From an uncultured Prochlorococcus sp. (GTDB lineage: Bacteria > Cyanobacteriota > Cyanobacteriia > PCC-6307 > Cyanobiaceae): a stretch of DNA of 40,863 nucleotides. The notes under the pieces are model-generated. The model was not told where the DNA came from. It did no database searches and saw only the letters and a list, made by a program, of their open reading frames with translations. The stretch's first letter is position 1, and the number at the start of each line of letters is the position of its first letter. The stretch is from assembly GCA_902618335.1 (NCBI GenBank), contig CACNAI010000009.1, positions 1 through 40,863 on the forward strand, in the 5' to 3' direction. This document shows positions 9,987-20,969 of this stretch, piece after piece. The position numbers were made by a program, and so were the translations under genes.

Positions 9987-10942
9987 TCTGGCTGTTGCTC
10001 GATTGCACCTTCACCAAGACAAGTTAATAATCCACAAACACTTGCGAAATTAACACAATCTTGGATCTCTAATTCATTTGAAGGATAACCAGAAGAAATT
10101 AATTTTGAAATTAATCCAGCTAGAAAGGCGTCACCAGCACCAGTAGTATCGACAATTTTTTGTGAATCAGGAGTTTCTGTAGTTCCCTGATACCCATTTA
10201 TAAACCATTGAACAGGATTTTTTCCATCAGTGATTATTACATCTGGCCTTTCTGACATTTGTTGAGATATTAGCATTGGATTTTCGTTCTTAAAAAACAA
10301 AGTAGCTTCTTCCTTAGCAAGTTTTAAAATATGAGCATGATTTAAAAATTTTTTAATTAAATTCACTCGCGCAGTTTTACTAATTTCAGATGAAAAATTT
10401 GAATAATCCCAAAAGACCTCTCTCCAATTTAAATCGATAATTATTTTGACTTGAAATTTCTTAGCCTTTTGCAAAAGAAAGAAAATAGTATCTGAAGACA
10501 TTGGAGATGATAGAAATATCGTTCCCGTAACCAAATATTTTGTTTCAAGAAATAATTTCTCCAAATTTGGAAGTTTATTTTCGATTAAATTCTTACTAAG
10601 AACTTCATCAGCAAAGTGTGAATGAGATTTTGCTTCAAATCCTGAAAAAAAACGATCTCCAACTTGATCTCGATCGACATTTACGACGCGAGTAGAGGAA
10701 TCATTATCCAACTGCAAAAAATCTAAGTTAACCTCCAATTCTGTAAATTGCTTAATAAATTTTTTTCCATAATCATCTTTTCCTAAACTTCCAATAAATA
10801 TAGAATCTATTTCTAATTTTTTTAATGCACAAGCAACATTAGCCGGTGCACCTCCCAAAAAATCTGTGAATCCTTGATTTGACTTATTACGGATCCTGTC
10901 TATTAACGCCTCACCAATACATACAACCTTATTCTTTTTCAT
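9944..10942 (-). CDS. PfkB-family carbohydrate kinase (fructokinase-like)
   Basis: This is a ribokinase-fold sugar kinase of 332 residues. It has the N-terminal signature GGAPANVACALKKL (30-43) and the C-terminal signature DTTGAGDAFLAGL (265-277), in which D271 is the expected catalytic base and GAGD the anion hole. The best guess is fructokinase, from the GGAPANVA motif and the GSLGKDDYGK segment. Sugar specificity is not certain. It converges on tsaE with a 43-bp coding overlap, so both proteins' C-termini constrain the same DNA. It is divergent from the alpha/beta hydrolase, with 90 bp between. Confidence 0.88.
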   Translation of the reverse strand: MKKNKVVCIGEALIDRIRNKSNQGFTDFLGGAPANVACALKKLEIDSIFIGSLGKDDYGKKFIKQFTELEVNLDFLQLDNDSSTRVVNVDRDQVGDRFFSGFEAKSHSHFADEVLSKNLIENKLPNLEKLFLETKYLVTGTIFLSSPMSSDTIFFLLQKAKKFQVKIIIDLNWREVFWDYSNFSSEISKTARVNLIKKFLNHAHILKLAKEEATLFFKNENPMLISQQMSERPDVIITDGKNPVQWFINGYQGTTETPDSQKIVDTTGAGDAFLAGLISKLISSGYPSNELEIQDCVNFASVCGLLTCLGEGAIEQQPDYKKVNKFLGSLIM

Positions 10943-11032
10943 AAGATTAAACCCTTTTTCTTATCTAAGAATAATTAATCAATAACAAATAATTTTTTTT
11001 TGAATTAAAGTTTAATTAATATTTTATTTACG

Positions 11033-11947
11033 GTGTACTTTAATAAATCTAAAACTTGGAAATGGAAAAATTGGAACATTTCATGGTCTTTATCAAAAAA
11101 ATCTTCGAGCGAAAATAAAATTAATATTTTATTAGTTCATGGATTTGGGGCATCAAAGAAACATTGGAGACACAATCAAAATTTTCTTGGACAATTTTTT
11201 AATTGCTACGCAATTGACCTTATAGGATTCGGAGAAAGCAGTCAGCCTAGTGCCATATTAGATTACGAACCTTATAAAGAAAATTCAACTAAATATTCAT
11301 TTGATTTATGGGGTAATCAAATTTCAAAATTTTGTTCAGAAATAATAAAATCTCCTGTTTACTTGGTAGGAAACTCAATTGGTGGTGTTATTTCATTGAA
11401 AGCTGCTGAAATTCTCAAAAATAATTGTAAAGGTGTCATTCTGATTGATTGTGCTCAAAGAACTATGGATGATAAACGCTTAAAAAAAGGTGATATTTTA
11501 ATGAATTTAATTAGGCCTATATTAAAAACAGTCGTCAGACAAAGGTTAATTAGTAATACACTTTTTACAAGAGCTGCTAATCCAAAAGTTATAAAAAAAA
11601 TTCTCGAACAAGCTTACCCCTCCGGAAAAAATATTGATGAAGAATTAATTGAAATACTTTATCAACCCGCTAAACGGGAAAACTCAAAAGAAGCATTTCG
11701 TGGTTTTATTAACCTATTTAATGACTATCTTGCAACAGACCTTTTCGATAAGGTTGATGCTCCTATCCAATTGATATGGGGGGAAAAGGATCCTTGGGAA
11801 TCTTTAAGTGAAGCAAAATTATGGAAGTCAAAATTCAAGAGTATTAAAAGATTAGACATTATAAAGGATGCTGGACATTGTCCTCATGATGAAAAACCTG
11901 AAATAACAAATCAGTTTATATGTGAATTTATTCAAGAAACAAAATAA
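11033..11947 (+). CDS. Alpha/beta hydrolase fold protein
   Basis: A soluble hydrolase of 304 residues with no signal peptide. The oxyanion segment VHGFGASKKHW (35-45) and nucleophile elbow GNSIGG (S115) are present, together with an acid in IWGEKDPW (D253) and the histidine in DAGHCPHDE (H282). The catalytic triad is therefore complete. The family covers esterases, haloperoxidase-like and cofactor-metabolism enzymes, and the substrate is not evident. The start is GTG at 11033. The 3' end overlaps the convergent sigma-factor gene by 16 bp. Confidence 0.9.
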   Translation: MYFNKSKTWKWKNWNISWSLSKKSSSENKINILLVHGFGASKKHWRHNQNFLGQFFNCYAIDLIGFGESSQPSAILDYEPYKENSTKYSFDLWGNQISKFCSEIIKSPVYLVGNSIGGVISLKAAEILKNNCKGVILIDCAQRTMDDKRLKKGDILMNLIRPILKTVVRQRLISNTLFTRAANPKVIKKILEQAYPSGKNIDEELIEILYQPAKRENSKEAFRGFINLFNDYLATDLFDKVDAPIQLIWGEKDPWESLSEAKLWKSKFKSIKRLDIIKDAGHCPHDEKPEITNQFICEFIQETK

Positions 11948-12933
11948 GCTTCTACATTATCGCTAAGTCTTCTCAAACCTCTTAAACCATCTCGTTCTAG
12001 ATTTCTTACTCGATCTCTACTTATTCCAAGGACCCTACCTATTCCTGTAAGAGACATTGGTTCATCACCATCCATCCCATATCTCATTCTTAAAACTCTA
12101 CATTGCAGTTCTGGTAATTGATGTAAAAGAGAATGAAGATCTCCTCTCATGCAATCCATCTCTATTTGTTCATCAGGCAAATCCTCACCGCCAGCCAGTA
12201 AATCTAGTAGGACAGTGTCTTCACCATCTCCAACTTTTGTTTCAAGACTAACTGGCTGTCCAGCTTTGCACATTAAATCTTTAACATCTTCTTCAGGAAG
12301 TTCTACGTACTTTGCAAGTTCACTTACTGTTGGGGTTCTAGACATTTCTTGACTCAGCTCTCTTTGCCCTTTTTTCAACTTATTCAACATTTCAGTTATG
12401 TGTATAGGTAATCTTATAGCCCTGCTTTTCTCAGCTATAGCTCTGGTAATACCTTGTCTAATCCACCAGTATGCATAAGTTGAAAACTTATAGCCTCTGG
12501 CGGGATCAAATTTTTCTACTCCCCTTACTAATCCAATAGTTCCCTCCTGGATTAAATCTAATAATTCCATATTTCTTTTAGTATATTTTTTCGCAACACT
12601 GACTACCAACCTTAAATTAGCTGCAACCATTCTTTCTTTAGCTCTCTGTCCAGCCCTCAATCTTTTTTTTATTACTGAAGTAGATAAATTTAATTTATTT
12701 GATAATTCTTCAATACTAGGCTTATCTCCTGTCAGTTCAGTAATTTCTATTTCTGCTCTTTCAACTTGCATATATTCTTGAACTTGCCTACCAAGTGTAA
12801 TTTCTTGCTCGTGAGATAAAAGAGGAACTCTGCCTATATCTCTCAAATAAGAGCGGACAAGATCAACATCGTTACTTGCTTTTAGACTTGATATTGATGT
12901 TAATTTATTCTCACTTAATGTTTCAGATGACAT
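11932..12933 (-). CDS. Group 2 (alternative) sigma-70 factor
   Basis: An RNA polymerase sigma subunit of 333 residues from MSSETLSENK. It has region 1.2 (DLVRSYLRDIGRVPLLSHEQE), the region 2 core GTIGLVRGVEKFDPARGYKFSTYAYWWIRQ (in pieces), region 3, and a region 4.2 helix-turn-helix GIGRVLGISRDRVRNLERDGLRGL. It lacks the long N-terminal region 1.1 of primary sigma, placing it in group 2, which is used in stress and circadian control in cyanobacteria. The frame is open 25 codons further upstream (to 13008), but that extension is hydrophobic and unlike the family, so the ATG at 12931-12933 is preferred. Confidence 0.93.
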   Translation of the reverse strand: MSSETLSENKLTSISSLKASNDVDLVRSYLRDIGRVPLLSHEQEITLGRQVQEYMQVERAEIEITELTGDKPSIEELSNKLNLSTSVIKKRLRAGQRAKERMVAANLRLVVSVAKKYTKRNMELLDLIQEGTIGLVRGVEKFDPARGYKFSTYAYWWIRQGITRAIAEKSRAIRLPIHITEMLNKLKKGQRELSQEMSRTPTVSELAKYVELPEEDVKDLMCKAGQPVSLETKVGDGEDTVLLDLLAGGEDLPDEQIEMDCMRGDLHSLLHQLPELQCRVLRMRYGMDGDEPMSLTGIGRVLGISRDRVRNLERDGLRGLRRLSDNVEAYFVS

Positions 12934-13033
12934 GAAAGTTGAATGTTGTTTTGTAAACAATACCATTAAGAAATGTAAAGTTAAACAAAAAAATCCACAA
13001 ATTAACAAAAATGAGAATAAATACCTAGTGAAT

Positions 13034-14440
13034 TTAAATGAATGAAGAGCTTAAAAGCCATTTTGCTGTACTTAGATAAATAAATACACCCGCAATATCA
13101 GTGACAGTTGTTATGAAAGGAGAAGACATTAATGCTGGATCCAATCTCATTCTGTCAAACAACAAAGGAAGAATAGCTCCTGTTGTAGCAGCTAATGTAG
13201 TTATAGATATTAAGCTTATTCCTACTGCAGATGCTATTAATGGGCCTTCTCCTTGCCACCAGGCGAAAGGAAATACCACTAGCATCATCAAAACACCTAA
13301 TATTGCACCTGTTATTGCCTCCTTAACTACTGCTTTAATTGCACCAAGAGACTTCAATTTTTGAGTACTCAAACCTCTTATGACGACTGTTGAACTTTGA
13401 GCGCCAACATTTCCACCAGTACCTATAAGCAATGGAATAAATGCAGCTAGCAAAACTATTTCTTTTAAAATTTGATCATTCATTGCTATAACTTTTGTGG
13501 TTAAACCATTTGCCAAAACCAAAATTAACAACCACAAAATTCTTCGTCGAGCTATCGTGAATAAACTACTTTGAAAATAATCATCCTCATCTCCAGGTTG
13601 AACTGCCCCCGCAGCATAAATATCCCTTGTTGCTTCTTGCTCAATAACATCAATTAAATCATCGACAGTCACTATCCCAACAAGTCTTTTTTCTTTATCA
13701 ACAACTGGGAGAGCCAAAAAATCATATCTTTGTATTGCTCTTGCAACCTCTTCTTGATTTGTATTAGTAGAGATGTTAACTACATCTTTTGTCATAACAT
13801 CCCCAATTGGCTTTGTTGGATCAGCAGTTACAAGGTCTCTCAAAGAAAGAATACCCGTTAAATGCCTTTCTTTATCCGTAACATATAAACTATAAATTGT
13901 TTCTGTAAATGAAGCTCTTTTTCTAACTAAAGAAAGAGCCTCAGCTGCTGTTTGCATTTCTTTAAGGTCTATGAACTCAGTTGTCATAAGTCTTCCAGCA
14001 GTTTCAGGCTCATATCCAAGTAATTCAGCTGTCACTTTCCTTTCACCAGGACTGAGAGCCGACAAAAATTTACGTACAACTTTTGCAGGTAATTCGTCGA
14101 AAAGTTGAACTCTGTCGTCAGGAGACATTTTCTCAACAATTTCCAAAACTTCTCCCGAACGGAGCCTGTCTAGTAAAGTTTGTTGAACAACTGGATCTAA
14201 ATATTCATAAACCTCAATTGCCTCATTTTTCTTTAACAATCGAAAAGCAAGTGCCTGAAGTATTAATGGAAGACTTCCAATAGCATCAGCGATATCAACA
14301 GGTTGAGAAGGTTCTAAAAGTAACTTTGCCTCATCATAATTTCCTGCGACTAGTAATTCTTCTAGTTGAATAGTTATATTTTTTCGAGTATTTAAATCAG
14401 AAGATAAAGATGAAACTGTTTCAAGATTATTATCATTCAT
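13034..14440 (-). CDS. mgtE: MgtE-type magnesium channel
   Basis: A homodimeric Mg2+-gated Mg2+ channel of the cytoplasmic membrane. The 468 residues show the order N-domain (about 25-135), a pair of CBS domains (about 145-275, including VMTKDVVNIS and LPVVDKEKRLVGIVTVDDL) and five C-terminal membrane helices. The pore signature GTGGNVGAQSSTVVIRGL is intact, as is the later LDPALMSSPFITTVTD. The gating cytosolic part is complete. Only 44 bp lie upstream before the crcB gene, too little for a ykoK Mg riboswitch. Confidence 0.96.
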   Translation of the reverse strand: MNDNNLETVSSLSSDLNTRKNITIQLEELLVAGNYDEAKLLLEPSQPVDIADAIGSLPLILQALAFRLLKKNEAIEVYEYLDPVVQQTLLDRLRSGEVLEIVEKMSPDDRVQLFDELPAKVVRKFLSALSPGERKVTAELLGYEPETAGRLMTTEFIDLKEMQTAAEALSLVRKRASFTETIYSLYVTDKERHLTGILSLRDLVTADPTKPIGDVMTKDVVNISTNTNQEEVARAIQRYDFLALPVVDKEKRLVGIVTVDDLIDVIEQEATRDIYAAGAVQPGDEDDYFQSSLFTIARRRILWLLILVLANGLTTKVIAMNDQILKEIVLLAAFIPLLIGTGGNVGAQSSTVVIRGLSTQKLKSLGAIKAVVKEAITGAILGVLMMLVVFPFAWWQGEGPLIASAVGISLISITTLAATTGAILPLLFDRMRLDPALMSSPFITTVTDIAGVFIYLSTAKWLLSSSFI

Positions 14441-14484
14441 AAATATAATCCCTTGTCAAAAGTAACAACACCATTATATGAACT

Positions 14485-14814
14485 CTAAGTAATTTTTCTA
14501 CTTATCCAGAACCCAAAATACATCGTAAGTAAATTTATAATAATGATTGAATTAAATAAAAATATAAATTTTATCCAAGCTCCATTATTAAAAATTCCAT
14601 ACAAAAAATATATAAAACCGCTAAAAGATGTAAAGCAAGAAAAAAAACCACCTATTATAATTTTTTGTCTCGAATAACTTAATCTTTTTGCAATTACAAA
14701 ACCAAAAAAAAATGAACCTAATAATGAAACAATAAAATTATTATTTATACATGCCCTAAAAAAAGTAGCTAAATAACAAGCTAAAAGAATATAAATGAAA
14801 TTAACTATTTTCAT
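14485..14814 (-). CDS. crcB: CrcB/Fluc fluoride channel subunit, divergent copy
   Basis: A four-helix membrane protein of 109 residues in the CrcB/Fluc family of fluoride exporters, which work as dual-topology dimers. Family marks are degraded: the TM1 arginine is kept (FFRACINN), the usual TM2 asparagine position reads as serine (FIVSLLGSFFFG), and the TM3 box is GFFSCFTSFSGF rather than GxxGxxTTFSTF. It overlaps the upstream crcB by 4 bp (ATGA), so translation is probably coupled. The pairing suggests a heterodimer in which this subunit is specialised. Confidence 0.82.
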   Translation of the reverse strand: MKIVNFIYILLACYLATFFRACINNNFIVSLLGSFFFGFVIAKRLSYSRQKIIIGGFFSCFTSFSGFIYFLYGIFNNGAWIKFIFLFNSIIIINLLTMYFGFWISRKIT

Positions 14815-15179
14815 CTATAAATTTGCATCAAAAAATAGCCTAGATAGAAGCAAATAAAGGAAATTATTACTACTTCCAAATAATGAAAAATTAGACGAAT
14901 GAATTTCCTCTTTTGGAATAAAACAAATAGCTGATAAATAAAAGAAGAAAATGTACTAAAACATCCTAAAAAGCCAGTAAAAAATAATAAGAAAATCTTG
15001 TTGTTAATAAAGTTTAATGCCACAAGAATACCCAAAAAAAATGATGCTATGAAATTCACTATTGAAGTATTCTGAATATTAATTCCTGTACTGATTTTTA
15101 AATGATTTTGTATAAATAACCTTAGCGTTAATCCTAGAGTACTACCAAATAAAACAATGATAATTGAAGTCAAATCCAA
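14811..15179 (-). CDS. crcB: CrcB/Fluc fluoride channel subunit
   Basis: A four-helix membrane protein of 122 residues. It keeps the TM1 arginine (GLTLRLFIQ), the pore asparagine (SIVNFIASFFLG) and the box GFLGCFSTFSSF, close to the family consensus. It exports fluoride passively, protecting enolase and pyrophosphatase. It starts 3 bp after the stop of the SH3-like gene and overlaps the second crcB by 4 bp. The run from gyrB downstream is tightly packed. No fluoride riboswitch fits in the space available. Confidence 0.88.
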   Translation of the reverse strand: MDLTSIIIVLFGSTLGLTLRLFIQNHLKISTGINIQNTSIVNFIASFFLGILVALNFINNKIFLLFFTGFLGCFSTFSSFIYQLFVLFQKRKFIRLIFHYLEVVIISFICFYLGYFLMQIYR

Positions 15180-15182
15180 AAT

Positions 15183-17476
<2,294 letters not shown>

Positions 17477-17629
17477 TTATTATAAAAAAAAAACATTTAA
17501 CTTTTAAAAATGTTATTTTCAAAAGTTCTTTCATTAAACTTACCACTGCAATAAGAGAAAGGCTCGAAGTCTATGAAAATTTTAATCACTTTAATTATAT
17601 AGCTAATAAATTTTTCTTCAGAAATTCAT

Positions 17630-18529
17630 ATGTCTTCTCATTCCCCAAATGTAATAGTTTTAGTTGGACCCACAGCAAGTGGCAAAACAGAATTAGCTAT
17701 TGACATTGCAGAACATTTTAAAACTTGTATCCATAATATTGATTCAAGACAAATTTATAAGTATATGGATATCGGAACAGCCAAACCATCCAAGGATCAA
17801 CAAAAGAAAATAAAGCACTTCTTAATAGATATTGAAGAGCCTATCAATCATATGAATGTAAAAAAATTTCAAAGAATTGCTCAAAGATCAATAAAAAAAG
17901 AACTTAAAAAGAACAAACTAGTTTTTCTTGCTGGAGGTAGTGGTTTATATATGAACTCAATAACACAAGGATTTTTTCTGCCCGATATCCCTCCACAAAA
18001 TAATCTAAGAAAACAATTAGAAGACCTTGGTCAGCAAGAATGTTGGGATCTTTTAAAAAATTGTGATCCAATATCAACAAAAAAGATTAATTTTGCTGAT
18101 CATATTAGGACAATAAGAGCTTTGGAAGTCTTCTATGTAACAGGTAAGCCTTTATCAACTCAGAAAATTCAAAAACCTCCTAAATGGAGGATACTGGAAC
18201 TCGGATTAAATAGAGATAATTTAAAAGAAAGAATTTTACAAAGAACAAAAAATATGTTTTGCACTGGGATTATTGATGAGACGAAGCATCTTATTTCTAA
18301 ATATGGATCAGATTTACCGATATTAAAAACCATTGGTTATCGTGAGGCTAAAGATGTTTTAAATAGCAAATTAACTATTGACGAGGCGATTAAAGTAACT
18401 ACTACAAAAACAATCCAATTTGCTAAAAGACAAAAAACATGGTTTCGTAATAAAAATAATCCTATTTGGCTTGATAACAAAAACCTGCTAAAAGATGCAA
18501 TAATTAAAATAGAGTCTTTTATAGGCTAA
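17630..18529 (+). CDS. miaA: tRNA dimethylallyltransferase
   Basis: The enzyme attaches a dimethylallyl group to adenosine 37 of tRNAs that read codons starting with U. The 299 residues show the P-loop [10 protein letters not shown] (13-22), the substrate segment [17 protein letters not shown] and later [17 protein letters not shown]. The C-terminal zone ends in [15 protein letters not shown], as in the family. The divergent gap to gyrB and the 53-bp gap to infC suggest that miaA and infC may share transcription, though infC may also have its own start. Confidence 0.97.
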   Translation: MSSHSPNVIVLVGPTASGKTELAIDIAEHFKTCIHNIDSRQIYKYMDIGTAKPSKDQQKKIKHFLIDIEEPINHMNVKKFQRIAQRSIKKELKKNKLVFLAGGSGLYMNSITQGFFLPDIPPQNNLRKQLEDLGQQECWDLLKNCDPISTKKINFADHIRTIRALEVFYVTGKPLSTQKIQKPPKWRILELGLNRDNLKERILQRTKNMFCTGIIDETKHLISKYGSDLPILKTIGYREAKDVLNSKLTIDEAIKVTTTKTIQFAKRQKTWFRNKNNPIWLDNKNLLKDAIIKIESFIG

Positions 18530-18582
18530 CTTTATAAATAATAGATTTGTTCATTATCCAATCAATTTATTAACACAACTGA

Positions 18583-19155
18583 ATGCCACCACGTCCACGC
18601 TTTGACCGCCGCGCTCCTGTTAGAGAGCTCCCAAATATTAATGAAAGAATAAAATACCCTCAATTGAGAGTCGTTGATTCAGATGGGAAGCAATTAGGAG
18701 TTATTGATAGATTAAAAGCGTTAGAAATAGCCTCGGAAAGAGAACTTGACTTAGTTTTAGTAAGCGAAAAAGCAAATCCTCCGGTCTGTAGAATCATGGA
18801 CTATGGAAAATATAAGTTTGAACAAGAAAAGAAAGCAAAAGAAGCAAGAAAAAAATCTCATCAAACAGAAGTAAAAGAAGTAAAAATGAGGTATAAGATT
18901 GACAAGCATGATTATGACGTTCGAATAGGTCAAGCTACTAAATTCTTAAAATCGGGAGACAAAGTAAAATGTACCGTAATTTTTAGGGGAAGAGAAATTC
19001 AACACTCAAATTTAGCTGAAACACTCCTTTTAAAAATGGCCAATGATTTAGAAGAGCAATCAGAAGTACAACAAAAACCAAAACGGGAAGGGAGAAACAT
19101 GATTATGTTTTTAAGTCCTAGAAAAACTCCTCTTATAAAAAAGGATGAAGGATGA
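18583..19155 (+). CDS. infC: Translation initiation factor IF-3
   Basis: IF-3 prevents early subunit joining and checks initiator tRNA pairing. The 190-residue protein has the N domain with [21 protein letters not shown], a basic linker ([20 protein letters not shown]) and a C domain with [20 protein letters not shown] and [17 protein letters not shown]. Its start is an ordinary ATG rather than the AUU used for autoregulation in enterobacteria, so that control is not indicated. It is followed by the GntR gene after 78 bp. Confidence 0.97.
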   Translation: MPPRPRFDRRAPVRELPNINERIKYPQLRVVDSDGKQLGVIDRLKALEIASERELDLVLVSEKANPPVCRIMDYGKYKFEQEKKAKEARKKSHQTEVKEVKMRYKIDKHDYDVRIGQATKFLKSGDKVKCTVIFRGREIQHSNLAETLLLKMANDLEEQSEVQQKPKREGRNMIMFLSPRKTPLIKKDEG

Positions 19156-19175
19156 AAAATTGTTATCGAAAAACT

Positions 19176-19203
19176 ATGACAAATGTTAAAGTGTCACTAT
19201 AAA
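19176..19203 (+). promoter_or_regulatory. Putative sigma-70 promoter of the GntR gene
   Basis: An ATGACA -35 box (19176-19181) and a TATAAA -10 box (19198-19203) are separated by 16 bp, about 30 bp before the GTG start. An inverted repeat TGACA/TGTCA (19177-19181 and 19192-19196) lies on the -35 and spacer, where an autorepressor could bind. Each element is short, so chance is possible. Confidence 0.35.
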
Positions 19204-19233
19204 TAAAAATTATTTAAAAAGGATTTTTATACA

Positions 19234-20220
19234 GTGAGATTCCATATTCAACAAGAAAGTGATATCCCCGCATCTACACAACTATATAATCAAATTTGCT
19301 TTGCAATAGCAGCAAGACATTATCCTCCCGGTCACAGGCTACCCAGCACTAGGCAACTTGCAATGCAAACTGGACTCCATCGTAATACTATAAGCAAAGT
19401 TTATAGACAACTTGAAATTGACGGGGTTGTTGAGGCGATAGCTGGATCGGGTATATATGTAAGAGATAATCTTACTAAAAGAGAATTTAAAAAATCATTT
19501 TTCTCAAAAGACAAAGTAAGTAAACCTCCAGATCAAGAAGCAAAAAAGGCTGTTGATAACTTTATAAATATTGGCTGCACCTTACAAGAAACAAGAGAAA
19601 TATTAACTAACGAAATTGATTGGCGTATCAAATGCGGAGCAAGAATTATAGTGAGTACTCCAAGAGAGGATATAGGTGCTTCTATGCTGATAGCAGAAGA
19701 TCTCTCTCCGAAAATTAATGTGCCAGTCGAAGTTGTACCAATGGAAGAATTAGAAAAAGTTTTGAGTAATTCAAATAATGGGACTATTGTAACGAGCAGA
19801 TATTTTTTACAACCTTTAGAAAAAGTTGCCAAACAACATGGGGTTCGAGCTATCGCAGTTGACTTGAGTGACTTTCAAAAGGAATTGAAAATTCTCAAAG
19901 AATTAAATGCTGGAAGTTGTGTAGGTATCGTTAGCATTAGTCCTGGTTTATTAAGGGCAGCAGAAGTTATTATTCACAGCATGCGAGGAAATGAAATAAT
20001 GTTAATGACAGCAATTTCAGATAATAACAGTAGATTACTATCACTTTTAAAGGCCTCAAATCATATTGTATGTGATGGACCTAGCTTATCAGTGGTAGAA
20101 AACACTTTACTAAAAAATAGGTCTCAGCTAATGAGATTACCTCAAATAATATGTGCTAAAAATTATTTGAGTATAGAAACTATTAATCAATTAAAACAAG
20201 AAATTGGAGTGATTAGTTAG
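19234..20220 (+). CDS. GntR-family transcriptional regulator
   Basis: A DNA-binding regulator of 328 residues. The N-terminal winged helix (about 10-78) has the GntR pattern SDIPASTQLYNQICFAIAAR, YPPGHRLPSTRQLA and the recognition helix LHRNTISKVYRQLE, ending GSGIYVRD. The remaining 240 residues are not the aminotransferase domain of MocR and do not match an FadR, HutC or YtrA tail that I recognise. They alternate strands and helices and read like an alpha/beta ligand or degenerate binding domain. The start is GTG at 19234, preceded by an AAAAGGA-like ribosome site. cysE starts 3 bp after its stop, so both are likely one transcript. Confidence 0.9.
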   Translation: MRFHIQQESDIPASTQLYNQICFAIAARHYPPGHRLPSTRQLAMQTGLHRNTISKVYRQLEIDGVVEAIAGSGIYVRDNLTKREFKKSFFSKDKVSKPPDQEAKKAVDNFINIGCTLQETREILTNEIDWRIKCGARIIVSTPREDIGASMLIAEDLSPKINVPVEVVPMEELEKVLSNSNNGTIVTSRYFLQPLEKVAKQHGVRAIAVDLSDFQKELKILKELNAGSCVGIVSISPGLLRAAEVIIHSMRGNEIMLMTAISDNNSRLLSLLKASNHIVCDGPSLSVVENTLLKNRSQLMRLPQIICAKNYLSIETINQLKQEIGVIS

Positions 20221-20223
20221 AGC

Positions 20224-20961
20224 ATGATTCTAAAAACTTTTAAATCAGATATTGAAATTATCAAAGAAAGAGACCCAGCAGCAAGAGGAATATTGGAGAT
20301 TTTTCTTTGCTACCCAGGCTTTCAAGCCATAGTAATTCATAGATTTACGCATAAATTATGGCAATTAAGAATTCCCTTAATTCCACGATTATTGAGTCAT
20401 CTCAATAGATTACTAACAGGCATTGAAATCCACCCTGGGGCCAAAATTGGTAAACGAGTTTTCATAGACCATGGAATGGGAGTTGTGATTGGTGAAACTG
20501 CTGAGATAGGAAATAATTGCCTACTTTATCAGGGGGTAACCCTAGGGGGTACTGGTAAAAGTCATGGTAAAAGGCACCCAACCTTAATGGAAAATGTGGT
20601 GGTTGGAGCGGGTGCAAAAGTTCTTGGTTCGATCGTAGTAGGATCTAATACACGTATTGGTGCTGGTTCAGTAGTTGTTCGTAATGTAGAGGGAAACAGC
20701 ACTGTAGTCGGAGTTCCTGGCAGAGTTGTACATCAAAGTGGTGTTAAAGTTAATCCACTAGCACACTCTGCACTACCAGATGCAGAAGCAAATGTTATAA
20801 AAAATTTGATGGATAGAATAGATATGCTTGAAAATGAAATTCTTAAGTTACAAAAAACCTTACAATGTTTAGCTAACTCAGAATCTATTGATACTTCTAA
20901 ACTCGGTGATGCGCAAAACCTTAAAGATAAAGAAATTATTGAATTTCTTGGAGATGATTAA
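20224..20961 (+). CDS. cysE: Serine O-acetyltransferase
   Basis: This acetylates L-serine with acetyl-CoA, the first step of cysteine synthesis. The 245 residues have a helical N-terminal part ([20 protein letters not shown]) and then the left-handed beta-helix of hexapeptide repeats (about 75-165), with the catalytic site segment [16 protein letters not shown] and [16 protein letters not shown]. The tail beyond about 185 is a short coiled coil ([18 protein letters not shown]). It starts 3 bp after the GntR gene, which could regulate it, though no target is proven. Its 3' end is 8 bp from that of secA. Confidence 0.96.
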   Translation: MILKTFKSDIEIIKERDPAARGILEIFLCYPGFQAIVIHRFTHKLWQLRIPLIPRLLSHLNRLLTGIEIHPGAKIGKRVFIDHGMGVVIGETAEIGNNCLLYQGVTLGGTGKSHGKRHPTLMENVVVGAGAKVLGSIVVGSNTRIGAGSVVVRNVEGNSTVVGVPGRVVHQSGVKVNPLAHSALPDAEANVIKNLMDRIDMLENEILKLQKTLQCLANSESIDTSKLGDAQNLKDKEIIEFLGDD

Positions 20962-20969
20962 ATACTAAT

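Noticed and set aside
12932-13008. Longer start for the sigma factor (25 extra residues)
   Set aside because: The extension is hydrophobic and unlike group 2 sigma factors. The ATG at 12931-12933 starts a typical N-terminus.
14441-14484. Mg or fluoride riboswitch upstream of mgtE or crcB
   Set aside because: The gaps are 44 bp and 3 bp, too short, and show no matching fold.
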